DNA from: a virus
Reading direction: 5' to 3' (one strand)
Virus record (IMG/VR): IMGVR_UViG_3300037882_001642
Location: 1-31,020 of that record
Length of the DNA: 31,020 nucleotides
A program made the position numbers and the translations under genes. Below, in pieces: positions 1 to 5,854 of this stretch. How positions within the stretch are numbered: the stretch's first letter is position 1; every line of letters starts with the position of its first letter. The notes under the pieces are model-generated. The model was not told the DNA's origin. It saw only the letters and a list, made by a program, of their open reading frames with translations, and did not search any database.

Positions 1-59
1 AATCTTGGTTCTCTTGGTTTTAATCCTATAGCAGGACAACCCACCGACAACCGCCCCCA

Positions 60-84
60 CCCTTGGAAGGTTATTTTCCAAGGG
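60..84 (+). terminator. 9-bp perfect hairpin, possible terminator of an upstream gene
   Basis: CCCTTGGAA (60-68) pairs perfectly with TTCCAAGGG (76-84) around a 7-nt loop. The following bases are only moderately T-rich (GTTTACTT), so termination is uncertain. It could instead be a leader hairpin of the gene starting at 129. Bases 1-59 hold no feature I can support. Confidence 0.35.
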
Positions 85-128
85 GTTTACTTGACCCCTA
101 TACCATATCACCCCGAAAGGACTCCCCC

Positions 129-461
129 ATGTTTATGCCAGACGCTCAGCAAGACGACATCCACATATCAAGAGCTTGCACCAGTTTAAAGGGACTCGCC
201 CTTTCGATTCGTACAGCCTACGAAAGGAAGATTGACCCAATCAGACAAAAGCCCGCTTTTAGACTTGTGACCCGTGCCACCATTCAGGACAACCGAACGA
301 CTCCACCGACACGGCAAACGGTGACAATCAAAGAAACTGCCCGACTCATGCCTACCCCTACAACATCAGCCCTTGACGCTCAGCACCGATATTTTATCAA
401 GCAATCAGAAACGCATAAAAATGTATTGCGTAATTATTTAAATGATATACAAATGGATTAA
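129..461 (+). CDS. Hypothetical protein, 110 aa
   Basis: I do not recognise this protein. The start at ATG 129 is chosen because AAAGGA (116-121) lies 7 nt upstream; a TTG start at 63 would sit inside a hairpin and has no ribosome binding site. The product is basic, rich in Thr, Arg and Pro, and has no membrane segment. Its DNA carries short imperfect repeats: GACGCTCAGCA occurs at 141-151 and 375-385, and AGGACAACC occurs near 33 and 286. The region may therefore have arisen by an internal duplication, or may be a decayed gene. The end precedes the next ribosome binding site by about 65 nt, so co-transcription with the 538 gene is likely. Confidence 0.4.
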   Translation: MFMPDAQQDDIHISRACTSLKGLALSIRTAYERKIDPIRQKPAFRLVTRATIQDNRTTPPTRQTVTIKETARLMPTPTTSALDAQHRYFIKQSETHKNVLRNYLNDIQMD

Positions 462-537
462 CCACATAAGAGAATCAACAAGGAAACTCGTGTGGCCAAG
501 GAAATCAAAACATCATATTTATACCAAGGAAGCCATT

Positions 538-1575
538 ATGCAAAAATCACCTATATTATCTCCAGCAACCATGTCATGTCATGGCTATTCATTCGAGCAT
601 GACGACCTTCTTATTCAGGTAGCTGGCAAAAGCCAAATCAGTGGGTACAAGGAAACTAAGATTTCCAATTTTTCCTCATCCATTAGGTCACTCTATGAAA
701 TGTTAACTAAGAGGCTAGACGAGGACGCAAAAGCATTCTCTACTGCTAGTATTTTCTTAGCAACCATTGACACATTTTTTCTGCAAGTCAAAGAAACAGG
801 GAGCATCAACCTATCAAATCCTGATGCCAATCCTCACAAGGAAGCTGTAAAATCGCAAGTGATTGAGGAATATCTCCCCAAATTTCGTCATAATATCATT
901 CGGAATGTAGGGATGGACACTTATCAGGCTATTCACAAAGCATGGGCTGGCGTTGAAGATGGTCAAGTCCCAGAACCAAGTCGTGATTCAGTATTAGAGG
1001 AATTAGAATCGTTAAGCAAAAAAGTGTTTGAAACAATCAAAGACAAAAGAACAAAGGACGGCAAAGACTGTGCTTGCCCAGCTTGCACCCTTTCAAAAAA
1101 AGATAGTAACGACGACGATAGTGAACCACTGCGTCACCTCACACTTGATGGCATTGATATTGGAATGAACACGCTTTATGGTACTTTAGACCATAGAAAT
1201 AGAATGGGAGTTGTTAATCCATTCCTTGAATTTACAATGATGTTGTCACGAAACGGTATAAAAGAACGCTTCAAGAAAGCTATTGAAAAAGATGAATTGT
1301 TTTCAACCTTCATGGGAACATTGGAAATTTTTAGGGACAGTATAAAAGGAATCATGCAGGACGAAGACAAGCTTGCCCTCCTCGAATTTAACATCGTCTA
1401 CCCTGAGCAATCCCGAGGCACAGACCCCGAGCGAGCGACTCAGATTCTTGAACTGCTTAAATCAGATGATGGAGCAGAAGTGTTCACAAAATTACTTCGT
1501 TTCAATGATGACCAAAAAGCCGAATGTCTGCTAAGATGGAATAACTTCATCGGCACTATCAGTGTAAAACATTAA
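538..1575 (+). CDS. Hypothetical protein with a CxCxxC cysteine cluster, 345 aa
   Basis: No family recognised. The start at ATG 538 is preferred over an in-frame ATG at 442 because AAGGA (526-530) lies 7 nt before it, while 442 overlaps the upstream gene and lacks a ribosome binding site. The protein looks soluble and mostly helical. A cysteine cluster DCACPAC sits near residue 180, followed by a Lys/Asp-rich stretch (SKKDSNDDDSE), which may be half of a metal site or a flexible linker. A strong hairpin terminator follows immediately (1582-1605), so this gene ends a transcription unit. Its position just upstream of the packaging genes gives no firm clue to function. Confidence 0.7.
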   Translation: MQKSPILSPATMSCHGYSFEHDDLLIQVAGKSQISGYKETKISNFSSSIRSLYEMLTKRLDEDAKAFSTASIFLATIDTFFLQVKETGSINLSNPDANPHKEAVKSQVIEEYLPKFRHNIIRNVGMDTYQAIHKAWAGVEDGQVPEPSRDSVLEELESLSKKVFETIKDKRTKDGKDCACPACTLSKKDSNDDDSEPLRHLTLDGIDIGMNTLYGTLDHRNRMGVVNPFLEFTMMLSRNGIKERFKKAIEKDELFSTFMGTLEIFRDSIKGIMQDEDKLALLEFNIVYPEQSRGTDPERATQILELLKSDDGAEVFTKLLRFNDDQKAECLLRWNNFIGTISVKH

Positions 1576-1581
1576 CAAAAA

Positions 1582-1605
1582 AAGGCCATCTCGGAAGGTG
1601 GCCTT
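1582..1605 (+). terminator. Rho-independent terminator after the 345-aa gene
   Basis: AAGGCCATCT (1582-1591) pairs with AGGTGGCCTT (1596-1605), a 10-bp stem with one G-U pair and a CGGA tetraloop. It is preceded by an A run and followed by CTTATT. It starts 7 nt after the stop codon at 1575. Confidence 0.8.
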
Positions 1606-1628
1606 CTTATTCAAGTTCAAGAGGATTT

Positions 1629-2480
1629 ATGAACAATCCCATCGTAACACGAAAAGAAATTCTTGACAAAGAAAAAGCAGAAAAAGCCCGTATTCGTGAA
1701 ATCAAACGAACGAAAGACAGGCTCAAAAAACTACAGCTTGCCAATGCCGAACACCCTGATATTGTTCAATCCATCAAGAATATCGGTCGTCTCGTTCGTC
1801 ACAAAGACCCTGTCACAGGCAAGGAAATTAAAGCCTTCGGTCGTGTGACGGTGGAGCTTCTCGCCTCAGCCGTCCCCACCACAAAACACATGGTTCAAAT
1901 CTACATCAAACGTGGCCTCATATCCAAAGCCAAGGAAATACAAACCAAACGTCACTTTGAACTATCTGTTAAGCTCATGCAAATTGAAGAACGCAAAACA
2001 CAAGACCTTACCCTTCTCAAGCGTCGCCTCAAAATCCTTGAAGAAACCACCACCAAGGAAGAGATGGAGCAAACATGGCAACAGTCCCTCCTTCATATGC
2101 ACGTCATCAATGAGCGAAAACGTAAGACTTCTTTCGCAAAAAAAATCCTTGACCGTCACGACCTTCATCAACTCGCCCTCGATACAGCCACTGATGATGT
2201 GGTACATCTTATCACAGGCAACAAAGATTATTTTGAAAACACCATTATCAGAAACTGGATTGAACGTGGCACATTTCCCAAGCCTCAAAAAATGCGAGGT
2301 AGTAGTCGCCACCTTTGGAGCAATCCCAAGGCTTTAGCTCAAATTATTCAAATGAATTTGGAAATTCAATTACAGGGGGGGGCAAAATCCCTCAAATACC
2401 CTTTTATTCGCCTTGCTTGTCAAGACCTGTTTAAGAAAACTCGTATTCCTAAAATGAGGGTTATTAACCCCTTAAAATAA
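1629..2480 (+). CDS. Putative DNA-binding protein with AlpA/MerR-like C-terminal segment, 283 aa
   Basis: The protein has a highly charged, probably coiled-coil N-terminus (residues 8-40, Lys/Glu/Arg-rich), a second long helical region (about 95-150), and a C-terminal segment IERGTFPKPQKMRGSSRHLW (about residues 219-238). That segment resembles the wing of AlpA/excisionase-type winged helix-turn-helix domains (a FPxP turn followed by R..W). A role in DNA recognition is inferred from that resemblance only. The start ATG 1629 has AGAGGA just upstream. The gene lies between a terminator (1582-1605) and a terminator-like hairpin (2526-2549), so it may be a single-gene unit. A G8 tract (2375-2382) within the last 40 codons is a possible slippage or sequencing-error site, but the frame stays open through it. 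Confidence 0.65.
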   Translation: MNNPIVTRKEILDKEKAEKARIREIKRTKDRLKKLQLANAEHPDIVQSIKNIGRLVRHKDPVTGKEIKAFGRVTVELLASAVPTTKHMVQIYIKRGLISKAKEIQTKRHFELSVKLMQIEERKTQDLTLLKRRLKILEETTTKEEMEQTWQQSLLHMHVINERKRKTSFAKKILDRHDLHQLALDTATDDVVHLITGNKDYFENTIIRNWIERGTFPKPQKMRGSSRHLWSNPKALAQIIQMNLEIQLQGGAKSLKYPFIRLACQDLFKKTRIPKMRVINPLK

Positions 2481-2525
2481 GATGACCTTCCTTCTAACTC
2501 CGCCACCGAAGCCAAAAGAAAGGCC

Positions 2526-2549
2526 ACAACCCGTTCCCCAACGTGTTGT
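2526..2549 (+). terminator. Terminator-like hairpin upstream of terS
   Basis: ACAACCCGTT (2526-2535) pairs with AACGTGTTGT (2540-2549) with one mismatch around a CCCC loop, followed by CTTCTTCTT. It lies 46 nt after the stop of the AlpA-like gene and before the promoter-like site of the packaging genes. The rest of the 148-nt gap (2481-2628) holds only that promoter-like site and the terS ribosome binding site. Confidence 0.5.
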
Positions 2550-2573
2550 CTTCTTCTTAGTCTATTAACCATT

Positions 2574-2602
2574 TTATGACTTGTCAACATTAAGAATATA
2601 AT
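2574..2602 (+). promoter_or_regulatory. Sigma70-like promoter candidate for the packaging genes
   Basis: A perfect -10 TATAAT (2597-2602) lies 17 nt after TTATGA (2574-2579), a poor -35 (3 of 6 to consensus). It is 27 nt upstream of the terS start and just after a terminator-like hairpin, a sensible place for a new transcript to begin. Support is the -10 box and position only. Confidence 0.4.
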
Positions 2603-2628
2603 GCAATACTTTGAGCAGAGGGGGGCTT

Positions 2629-3156
2629 ATGGCTGATGAAAAGATAAACTACGCTTGTGTTGTGATACCACCCAAGAACCAAATTGCTCTCGTCATCAGG
2701 GCAATGGCTGAGGGTTTCAGTGTCAAGCAGATGCGTGAACAAGGTCTCTTAAAATCCACAGACAACCCTTTCCTTTGGGGGCAACTTGACCCACTCATCG
2801 GGCAAGAAATCGAAATGGCTCAGCGTGCTGCTGGCCAACTTAAAGCAGATGAAATTATTGACATCGTTCGTGAAGAGTTTGATGCCCCCACAATCAAGGC
2901 CAAAGTTCAAGCTCATCAATGGATAGCCGAAAAGTACACCCCTCACCGTTTTGGAAATAAACCCCTTCCCCCTCAGAAAAACGATGAAATCTCAAAAATG
3001 ACCAAGGAAGAACTGCAAGCCAAGAAGGCTGAGGTTCTAGAACGCCTACGTCAAGGAATGGAAAAAGATTTAAACACCGCCACCGACAAAGAAAAGGACA
3101 TGAGCGGTGGAAGACCTGACAGAAGAACAACTGGAAAAACTACTTCAAGAGCTTGA
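2629..3156 (+). CDS. terS: Terminase small subunit, 175 aa
   Basis: Small terminase subunits bind the phage packaging site and hand DNA to the large subunit. The assignment rests on three things. The position is directly 5' of terL with a 50-nt overlap. The length is usual for the family. The central segment is typical of TerS proteins: helical AKVQAHQWIAEKYTPHRFGN (about residues 95-114) after an N-terminal helix-turn-helix-like part (residues 20-50, including EGFSVKQMREQGLL). The C-terminus is charged and rich in Lys, Thr and Arg. The start is ATG 2629, directly after a G6-containing purine run (GAGGGGGG) acting as ribosome binding site; an in-frame TTG at 2611 lies upstream of that site. 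The overlap with terL suggests translational coupling. Confidence 0.75.
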   Translation: MADEKINYACVVIPPKNQIALVIRAMAEGFSVKQMREQGLLKSTDNPFLWGQLDPLIGQEIEMAQRAAGQLKADEIIDIVREEFDAPTIKAKVQAHQWIAEKYTPHRFGNKPLPPQKNDEISKMTKEELQAKKAEVLERLRQGMEKDLNTATDKEKDMSGGRPDRRTTGKTTSRA

Positions 3157-5578
3157 CGACATCGAAGCTCGTGAACGTCATGAGATAAATACCAACAAAA
3201 TAAACACTATGTACCCTGATGAAGGGGAATATGCTCGTGAAATGTACCCTAAGCATCTTCGCTTCTTTCATGCCCCTACAAGAGAACGTCTCTTTATCGC
3301 TGGCAACAGGTGCATTACTCCTCAGACCCTTGTAACCACTGGCTCAGGGTCTCGAATGACAGCTTTGGATGCTTTACAGTCGCACGTCGACGGGGGCTTA
3401 CAGTTACAGTCATGGGACGGAGCAATGAAATGTAGTCAAACAGTTTCTGACGCATTTCTGGTGGGGTTTGCCCCAACGTATAGGTTGCTTCTGGACAATG
3501 GGGACGTTGTCGAGTGTTCATTGGGTCACTTTCTCGCAACACCCCACGGGTTTCTGCCTCTTTCTTCAATCGTTTCAAATCATCAAACCCAGTGGACGCT
3601 TGGAAGACGAAGATATTATCAGGCCAGTTGTGATACTTACACCCATCTAGGTGATAAATTCTCTCTTCCGTCACAACTATCCGTTGCTTCATCACTTCCA
3701 TCAGCAATTTATGCTCAGTTACATACCCTTTTTTCGAAGCGTGTGGATGGAGAGGAGCAAATATCAACACTCGCCCGTCTGAATCAATGGTGCGACCGCC
3801 TTTCCACGACGGCAAGTCTTCAAGTGCTATCTCAGTGTCAGCGATTGTTCTACTCGCACACCTTATGCGATACTGTACAGCAGGAGGCGTTACATCCAAA
3901 AACTTGGCAATATCTGCAACCCGAAATCCCTTCTCATAATACGACATCACCTCAGCCGTCGTTATCTTCGTTTTTACGTCAAACTTTGGATTATTCCGAT
4001 TTAGGTTCAGAATGCGTCTCACCTGATTCACCGTCATCTTCAACGTCTCAGCTATCCCGTCAATGGTCTCGCCACTTCGTCTCAAGCGAGCCACTCTATC
4101 TTGAACGATTTTCTCGATTCGAAGGCTACGTCGTTGTACCATATTGTTCAATTCCTCTTGCTCATGGTGTTTCTATTAAAGCGATTATCCCGATGGGGGT
4201 CAATCCTATCATAGACTTTACCGTTCCCAACTACAACTGTTATTTTACAGGAAATGTATTAAATCATAATTGCGGTAAAACCGTTTCTGGTGCTTACGAA
4301 ATGGCTTTGCATTTAACAGGTCGTTATCCTCACTGGTGGGAAGGCCGTTTCTTTGACCATCCTATCAGTGCATGGGCAGCAGGAAAGACCAACGAGTCCA
4401 CCCGTGACATCATGCAGTTAGAGCTTGTAGGTCAGCTTGCCAGTGAAGATGGTAAAAAGACAGCATCAGGCACAGGCATGATACCTAAAGATTGCCTTGG
4501 TCAAATCACATGGAAGTCGGGAATTACAGGCTTGGTTGACACCATTCTTGTAAAACACATTTCAGGGGGGTGGTCAGACCTTGGTTTTAAGACCTATGCA
4601 CAAGGGCGAGATGTCTTCGAGGGGACTAAGAAACACGTTGTTTGGTTTGATGAAGAACCACCTCTAGATGTATATACTGAAGCTCTTATTCGTACTATGA
4701 CCACAGGTGGTATCATTTACACAACCTTCACCCCTTTGGAAGGGATGAGCGAAACAGTCATGCGGTTCTTACCTGACGGCGAGTTTATTGAGGGCATCAA
4801 CCATGAAAAAGACTACACTGTCGTTTCAATGACATGGGATGACGCTCCCCACATTGATGAAGCGACCAAAAATAAAATGTATGAGGTCTTGCCACCGCAT
4901 GAGAAAGAGGCTCGTTCTAAAGGCCGTCCGTCTATGGGGGCAGGTCGTGTCTATCCTGTACCTGAGTCTCGCATCATGTGTGACCCTTTTCCCATTCCAG
5001 CTTTTTGGCCACAAGCCTATGGTCTCGACGTAGGGATTACCAAAACCGCAGCCTTATGGGGGGCATGGGACAAAGAAAATGATACAGTCTACATCCACTC
5101 TGAATACTATCAAGGCGAAGAACTCCCCCTCGTTCATTCCGAAGCTATCAAAGCTCGTGGTGATTGGATGAATGGCGTGATTGACCCTGCTTCTCGTGGA
5201 AGGAACGCAGCAACAGGGGAACGTCTCCTTGACATCTACAGAAATTATGGCCTCACTCTTATGGAAGCTGACAACGCTGTTGATGCTGGCACAAACATAG
5301 TTTGGGAACGCCTCAGGACAAATAAGCTAAAATTCTTTTCCAATCTACCCAACCTCTTCAAAGAATATCGCCTCTATAGACGAGATGAGAAGATGAAGAT
5401 TATCAAGAAAGACGACCATTTAATGGATGCCCTTCGCTACCTCGTTGTATCTGGCCTCGACGTTGCCATCATGAATCATGCCAAAATTGAAGCCACAGTT
5501 TTTAATCACCTCAAGTCAGGACACCGCAAACAAAGAGACGCTGAGAACGACTATGACCCCTCTTCATATTTATCTTGA
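3107..5578 (+). CDS. terL: Terminase large subunit precursor interrupted by an intein (823 aa; 503 aa after splicing)
   Basis: TerL is the ATP-driven packaging motor and headful nuclease at the portal. The gene starts at GTG 3107, with AAAGGA 8 nt upstream, inside terS. In precursor numbering, Walker A is split: FIAGNR (63-68) is followed by an intein (69-388), and CGKT resumes at 389-392, so splicing restores AGNRCGKT. Walker B is VVWFDEE (511-517), with a coupling-type motif TTFTPLEGMSE just after. The RNase H-like nuclease has Asp641 (GLDVG), Asp693 (VIDPASRG) and Asp774 (DHLMDALRY). Because the intein splits the ATPase P-loop, activity must depend on splicing. Central residues of the intein are Ser/Gln/Leu-rich and look like the reverse image of the antisense HNH gene, not a folded domain. 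Extein length (503) fits TerL proteins of this type. Confidence 0.93.
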   Translation: MEDLTEEQLEKLLQELDDIEARERHEINTNKINTMYPDEGEYAREMYPKHLRFFHAPTRERLFIAGNRCITPQTLVTTGSGSRMTALDALQSHVDGGLQLQSWDGAMKCSQTVSDAFLVGFAPTYRLLLDNGDVVECSLGHFLATPHGFLPLSSIVSNHQTQWTLGRRRYYQASCDTYTHLGDKFSLPSQLSVASSLPSAIYAQLHTLFSKRVDGEEQISTLARLNQWCDRLSTTASLQVLSQCQRLFYSHTLCDTVQQEALHPKTWQYLQPEIPSHNTTSPQPSLSSFLRQTLDYSDLGSECVSPDSPSSSTSQLSRQWSRHFVSSEPLYLERFSRFEGYVVVPYCSIPLAHGVSIKAIIPMGVNPIIDFTVPNYNCYFTGNVLNHNCGKTVSGAYEMALHLTGRYPHWWEGRFFDHPISAWAAGKTNESTRDIMQLELVGQLASEDGKKTASGTGMIPKDCLGQITWKSGITGLVDTILVKHISGGWSDLGFKTYAQGRDVFEGTKKHVVWFDEEPPLDVYTEALIRTMTTGGIIYTTFTPLEGMSETVMRFLPDGEFIEGINHEKDYTVVSMTWDDAPHIDEATKNKMYEVLPPHEKEARSKGRPSMGAGRVYPVPESRIMCDPFPIPAFWPQAYGLDVGITKTAALWGAWDKENDTVYIHSEYYQGEELPLVHSEAIKARGDWMNGVIDPASRGRNAATGERLLDIYRNYGLTLMEADNAVDAGTNIVWERLRTNKLKFFSNLPNLFKEYRLYRRDEKMKIIKKDDHLMDALRYLVVSGLDVAIMNHAKIEATVFNHLKSGHRKQRDAENDYDPSSYLS
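3315..4142 (-). CDS. HNH homing-type endonuclease encoded antisense inside the intein, 275 aa
   Basis: This is probably the homing endonuclease that spreads the surrounding intein by cutting intein-less terL alleles. Domains, numbered from an upstream in-frame TTG (4151): two helix-turn-helix-like segments (about 26-48, SGETIDGIAETLKMTVNQVR; about 70-95, YYEKGFRVADIAKFLDVTPP), then an HNH core (116-185). The core has WKGGR (116-120), GYVTEHKLLME (142-152), IYHLDG (165-170) and HNWPDNIFVF (174-183). This is the layout of phage HNH proteins that read W-GGR, EHRLVME, HH-NG, DNRPENL. His167, Asn175 and Asn179 are kept; the residue before His167 is Tyr where His or Asp is usual. The ATG at 4142 is chosen because AAGAGG lies 11 nt upstream; the TTG is only 2 nt from it. 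The gene is wholly nested within 3311-4270 on the opposite strand. Confidence 0.85.
   Translation of the reverse strand: MVQRRSLRIEKIVQDRVARLRRSGETIDGIAETLKMTVNQVRRILNLNRNNPKFDVKTKITTAEVMSYYEKGFRVADIAKFLDVTPPAVQYRIRCASRTIADTEIALEDLPSWKGGRTIDSDGRVLIFAPLHPHASKKGYVTEHKLLMEVMKQRIVVTEERIYHLDGCKYHNWPDNIFVFQASTGFDDLKRLKKEAETRGVLRESDPMNTRQRPHCPEATYTLGQTPPEMRQKLFDYISLLRPMTVTVSPRRRATVKHPKLSFETLSQWLQGSEE
4152..4236 (-). promoter_or_regulatory. Ribosome binding site and weak promoter candidate of the antisense HNH gene
   Basis: On the minus strand, AAGAGGAA (4159-4152) precedes ATG 4142 by a usable distance. Farther upstream, TATGAT (4213-4208; 5 of 6 to the -10 consensus) lies 17 nt after TTGTAG (4236-4231; 3 of 6 to the -35). 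Both sit in DNA that encodes splicing blocks F and G on the plus strand. The binding site is well supported; the promoter is only suggestive. Confidence 0.35.
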
Positions 5579-5593
5579 TGTTTCACAAAAAGA
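5575..5593 (+). repeat. 19-bp direct repeat, copy 1 (over the terL stop codon)
   Basis: TTGATGTTTCACAAAAAGA occurs here and again at 15324-15342 on the same strand. This copy contains the terL stop (TGA 5576-5578). Read in the frame that starts at 5574 it encodes LDVSQKD, close to IDVSQKE encoded by the second copy. Confidence 0.7.
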
Positions 5594-5594
5594 T

Positions 5595-5608
5595 TTATAT
5601 GGTTAATT
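5595..5608 (+). promoter_or_regulatory. 14-bp intergenic motif, copy 1, upstream of the head genes
   Basis: TTATATGGTTAATT occurs here and at 25846-25859, both times in one of the few true intergenic gaps. It lies 18 nt before a start codon, with a GGAG ribosome binding site in between. A phage-specific promoter or processing site is an inference from this shared placement. Confidence 0.4.
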
Positions 5609-5626
5609 AGCAAAACGGAGTTTCTT

Positions 5627-5854
5627 ATGTGTTATGGTAAGAAATCCGCTCCCCAACCTGCCACCACACCTCCCCAAGTCGCCCCCCCTGTTTCCTATCC
5701 TGATGGTTCTCAAGATGGGGTAATGGCCAGTGAACAGCAACGAAAACGTGCTGCTGGGGCAAAGGGTATTAAATCCACAATCGTCACATCATCTGAAGGT
5801 CTTTCCAATCGTTTAGCAAATACTGCCAAAACGTCAGGGGGCTTGTTGTCATAA
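5627..5854 (+). CDS. Small virion/tail-assembly-like protein, 75 aa
   Basis: A short protein with a Pro/Ala-rich N-terminus (MCYGKKSAPQPATTPPQ) and a C-terminal part AAGAKGIKSTIVTSSEGLSN. The latter resembles the tails of small virion proteins found just before podovirus portals (compare the AGGKKSL...SSGG end of T7 gp7.3). The identification is by this pattern and by position, not by strong similarity. The start is ATG 5627 with CGGAG upstream. It ends in TAATG shared with the portal start, which implies coupling. It is the first gene after terL and follows a repeated 14-bp motif that may be a promoter. Confidence 0.55.
   Translation: MCYGKKSAPQPATTPPQVAPPVSYPDGSQDGVMASEQQRKRAAGAKGIKSTIVTSSEGLSNRLANTAKTSGGLLS

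Larger units (their letters stand above)
3311..4270 (+). other. Intein coding region in terL Walker A (320 aa), with no in-frame endonuclease
   Basis: The element encodes residues 69-388 of the TerL precursor. The N-terminal splice junction is R|CITPQTLVTTGS (block A, Cys1). A block B-like segment, GDVVECSLGHFLATPHGFLP, follows about 60 residues later and contains the block B His. The C-terminal end has block F, NPIIDFTVPNYNCYFTGN, then block G, VLNHN, followed by Cys as +1 residue. These are all residues needed for standard Cys1 / His-Asn / Cys+1 splicing. Between about residues 160 and 340 of the precursor there is no LAGLIDADG or HNH motif in sense; the segment is low-complexity and its reverse complement encodes an HNH protein. 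The insertion point, at the conserved ATP-binding loop, is a classical intein site. Confidence 0.9.

Noticed and set aside
442-537. Upstream ATG 442 for the 345-aa gene
   Set aside because: No ribosome binding site and it overlaps the previous gene; ATG 538 has AAGGA at 7 nt.
3560-4130. An in-frame homing endonuclease in the sense strand of the intein
   Set aside because: No LAGLIDADG, HNH or GIY-YIG motif is visible in this frame; the segment is low-complexity and mirrors the antisense HNH gene.
4142-4151. TTG at 4151 as start of the antisense HNH gene
   Set aside because: It lies only 2 nt after the AAGAGG site; the ATG at 4142 has normal spacing.
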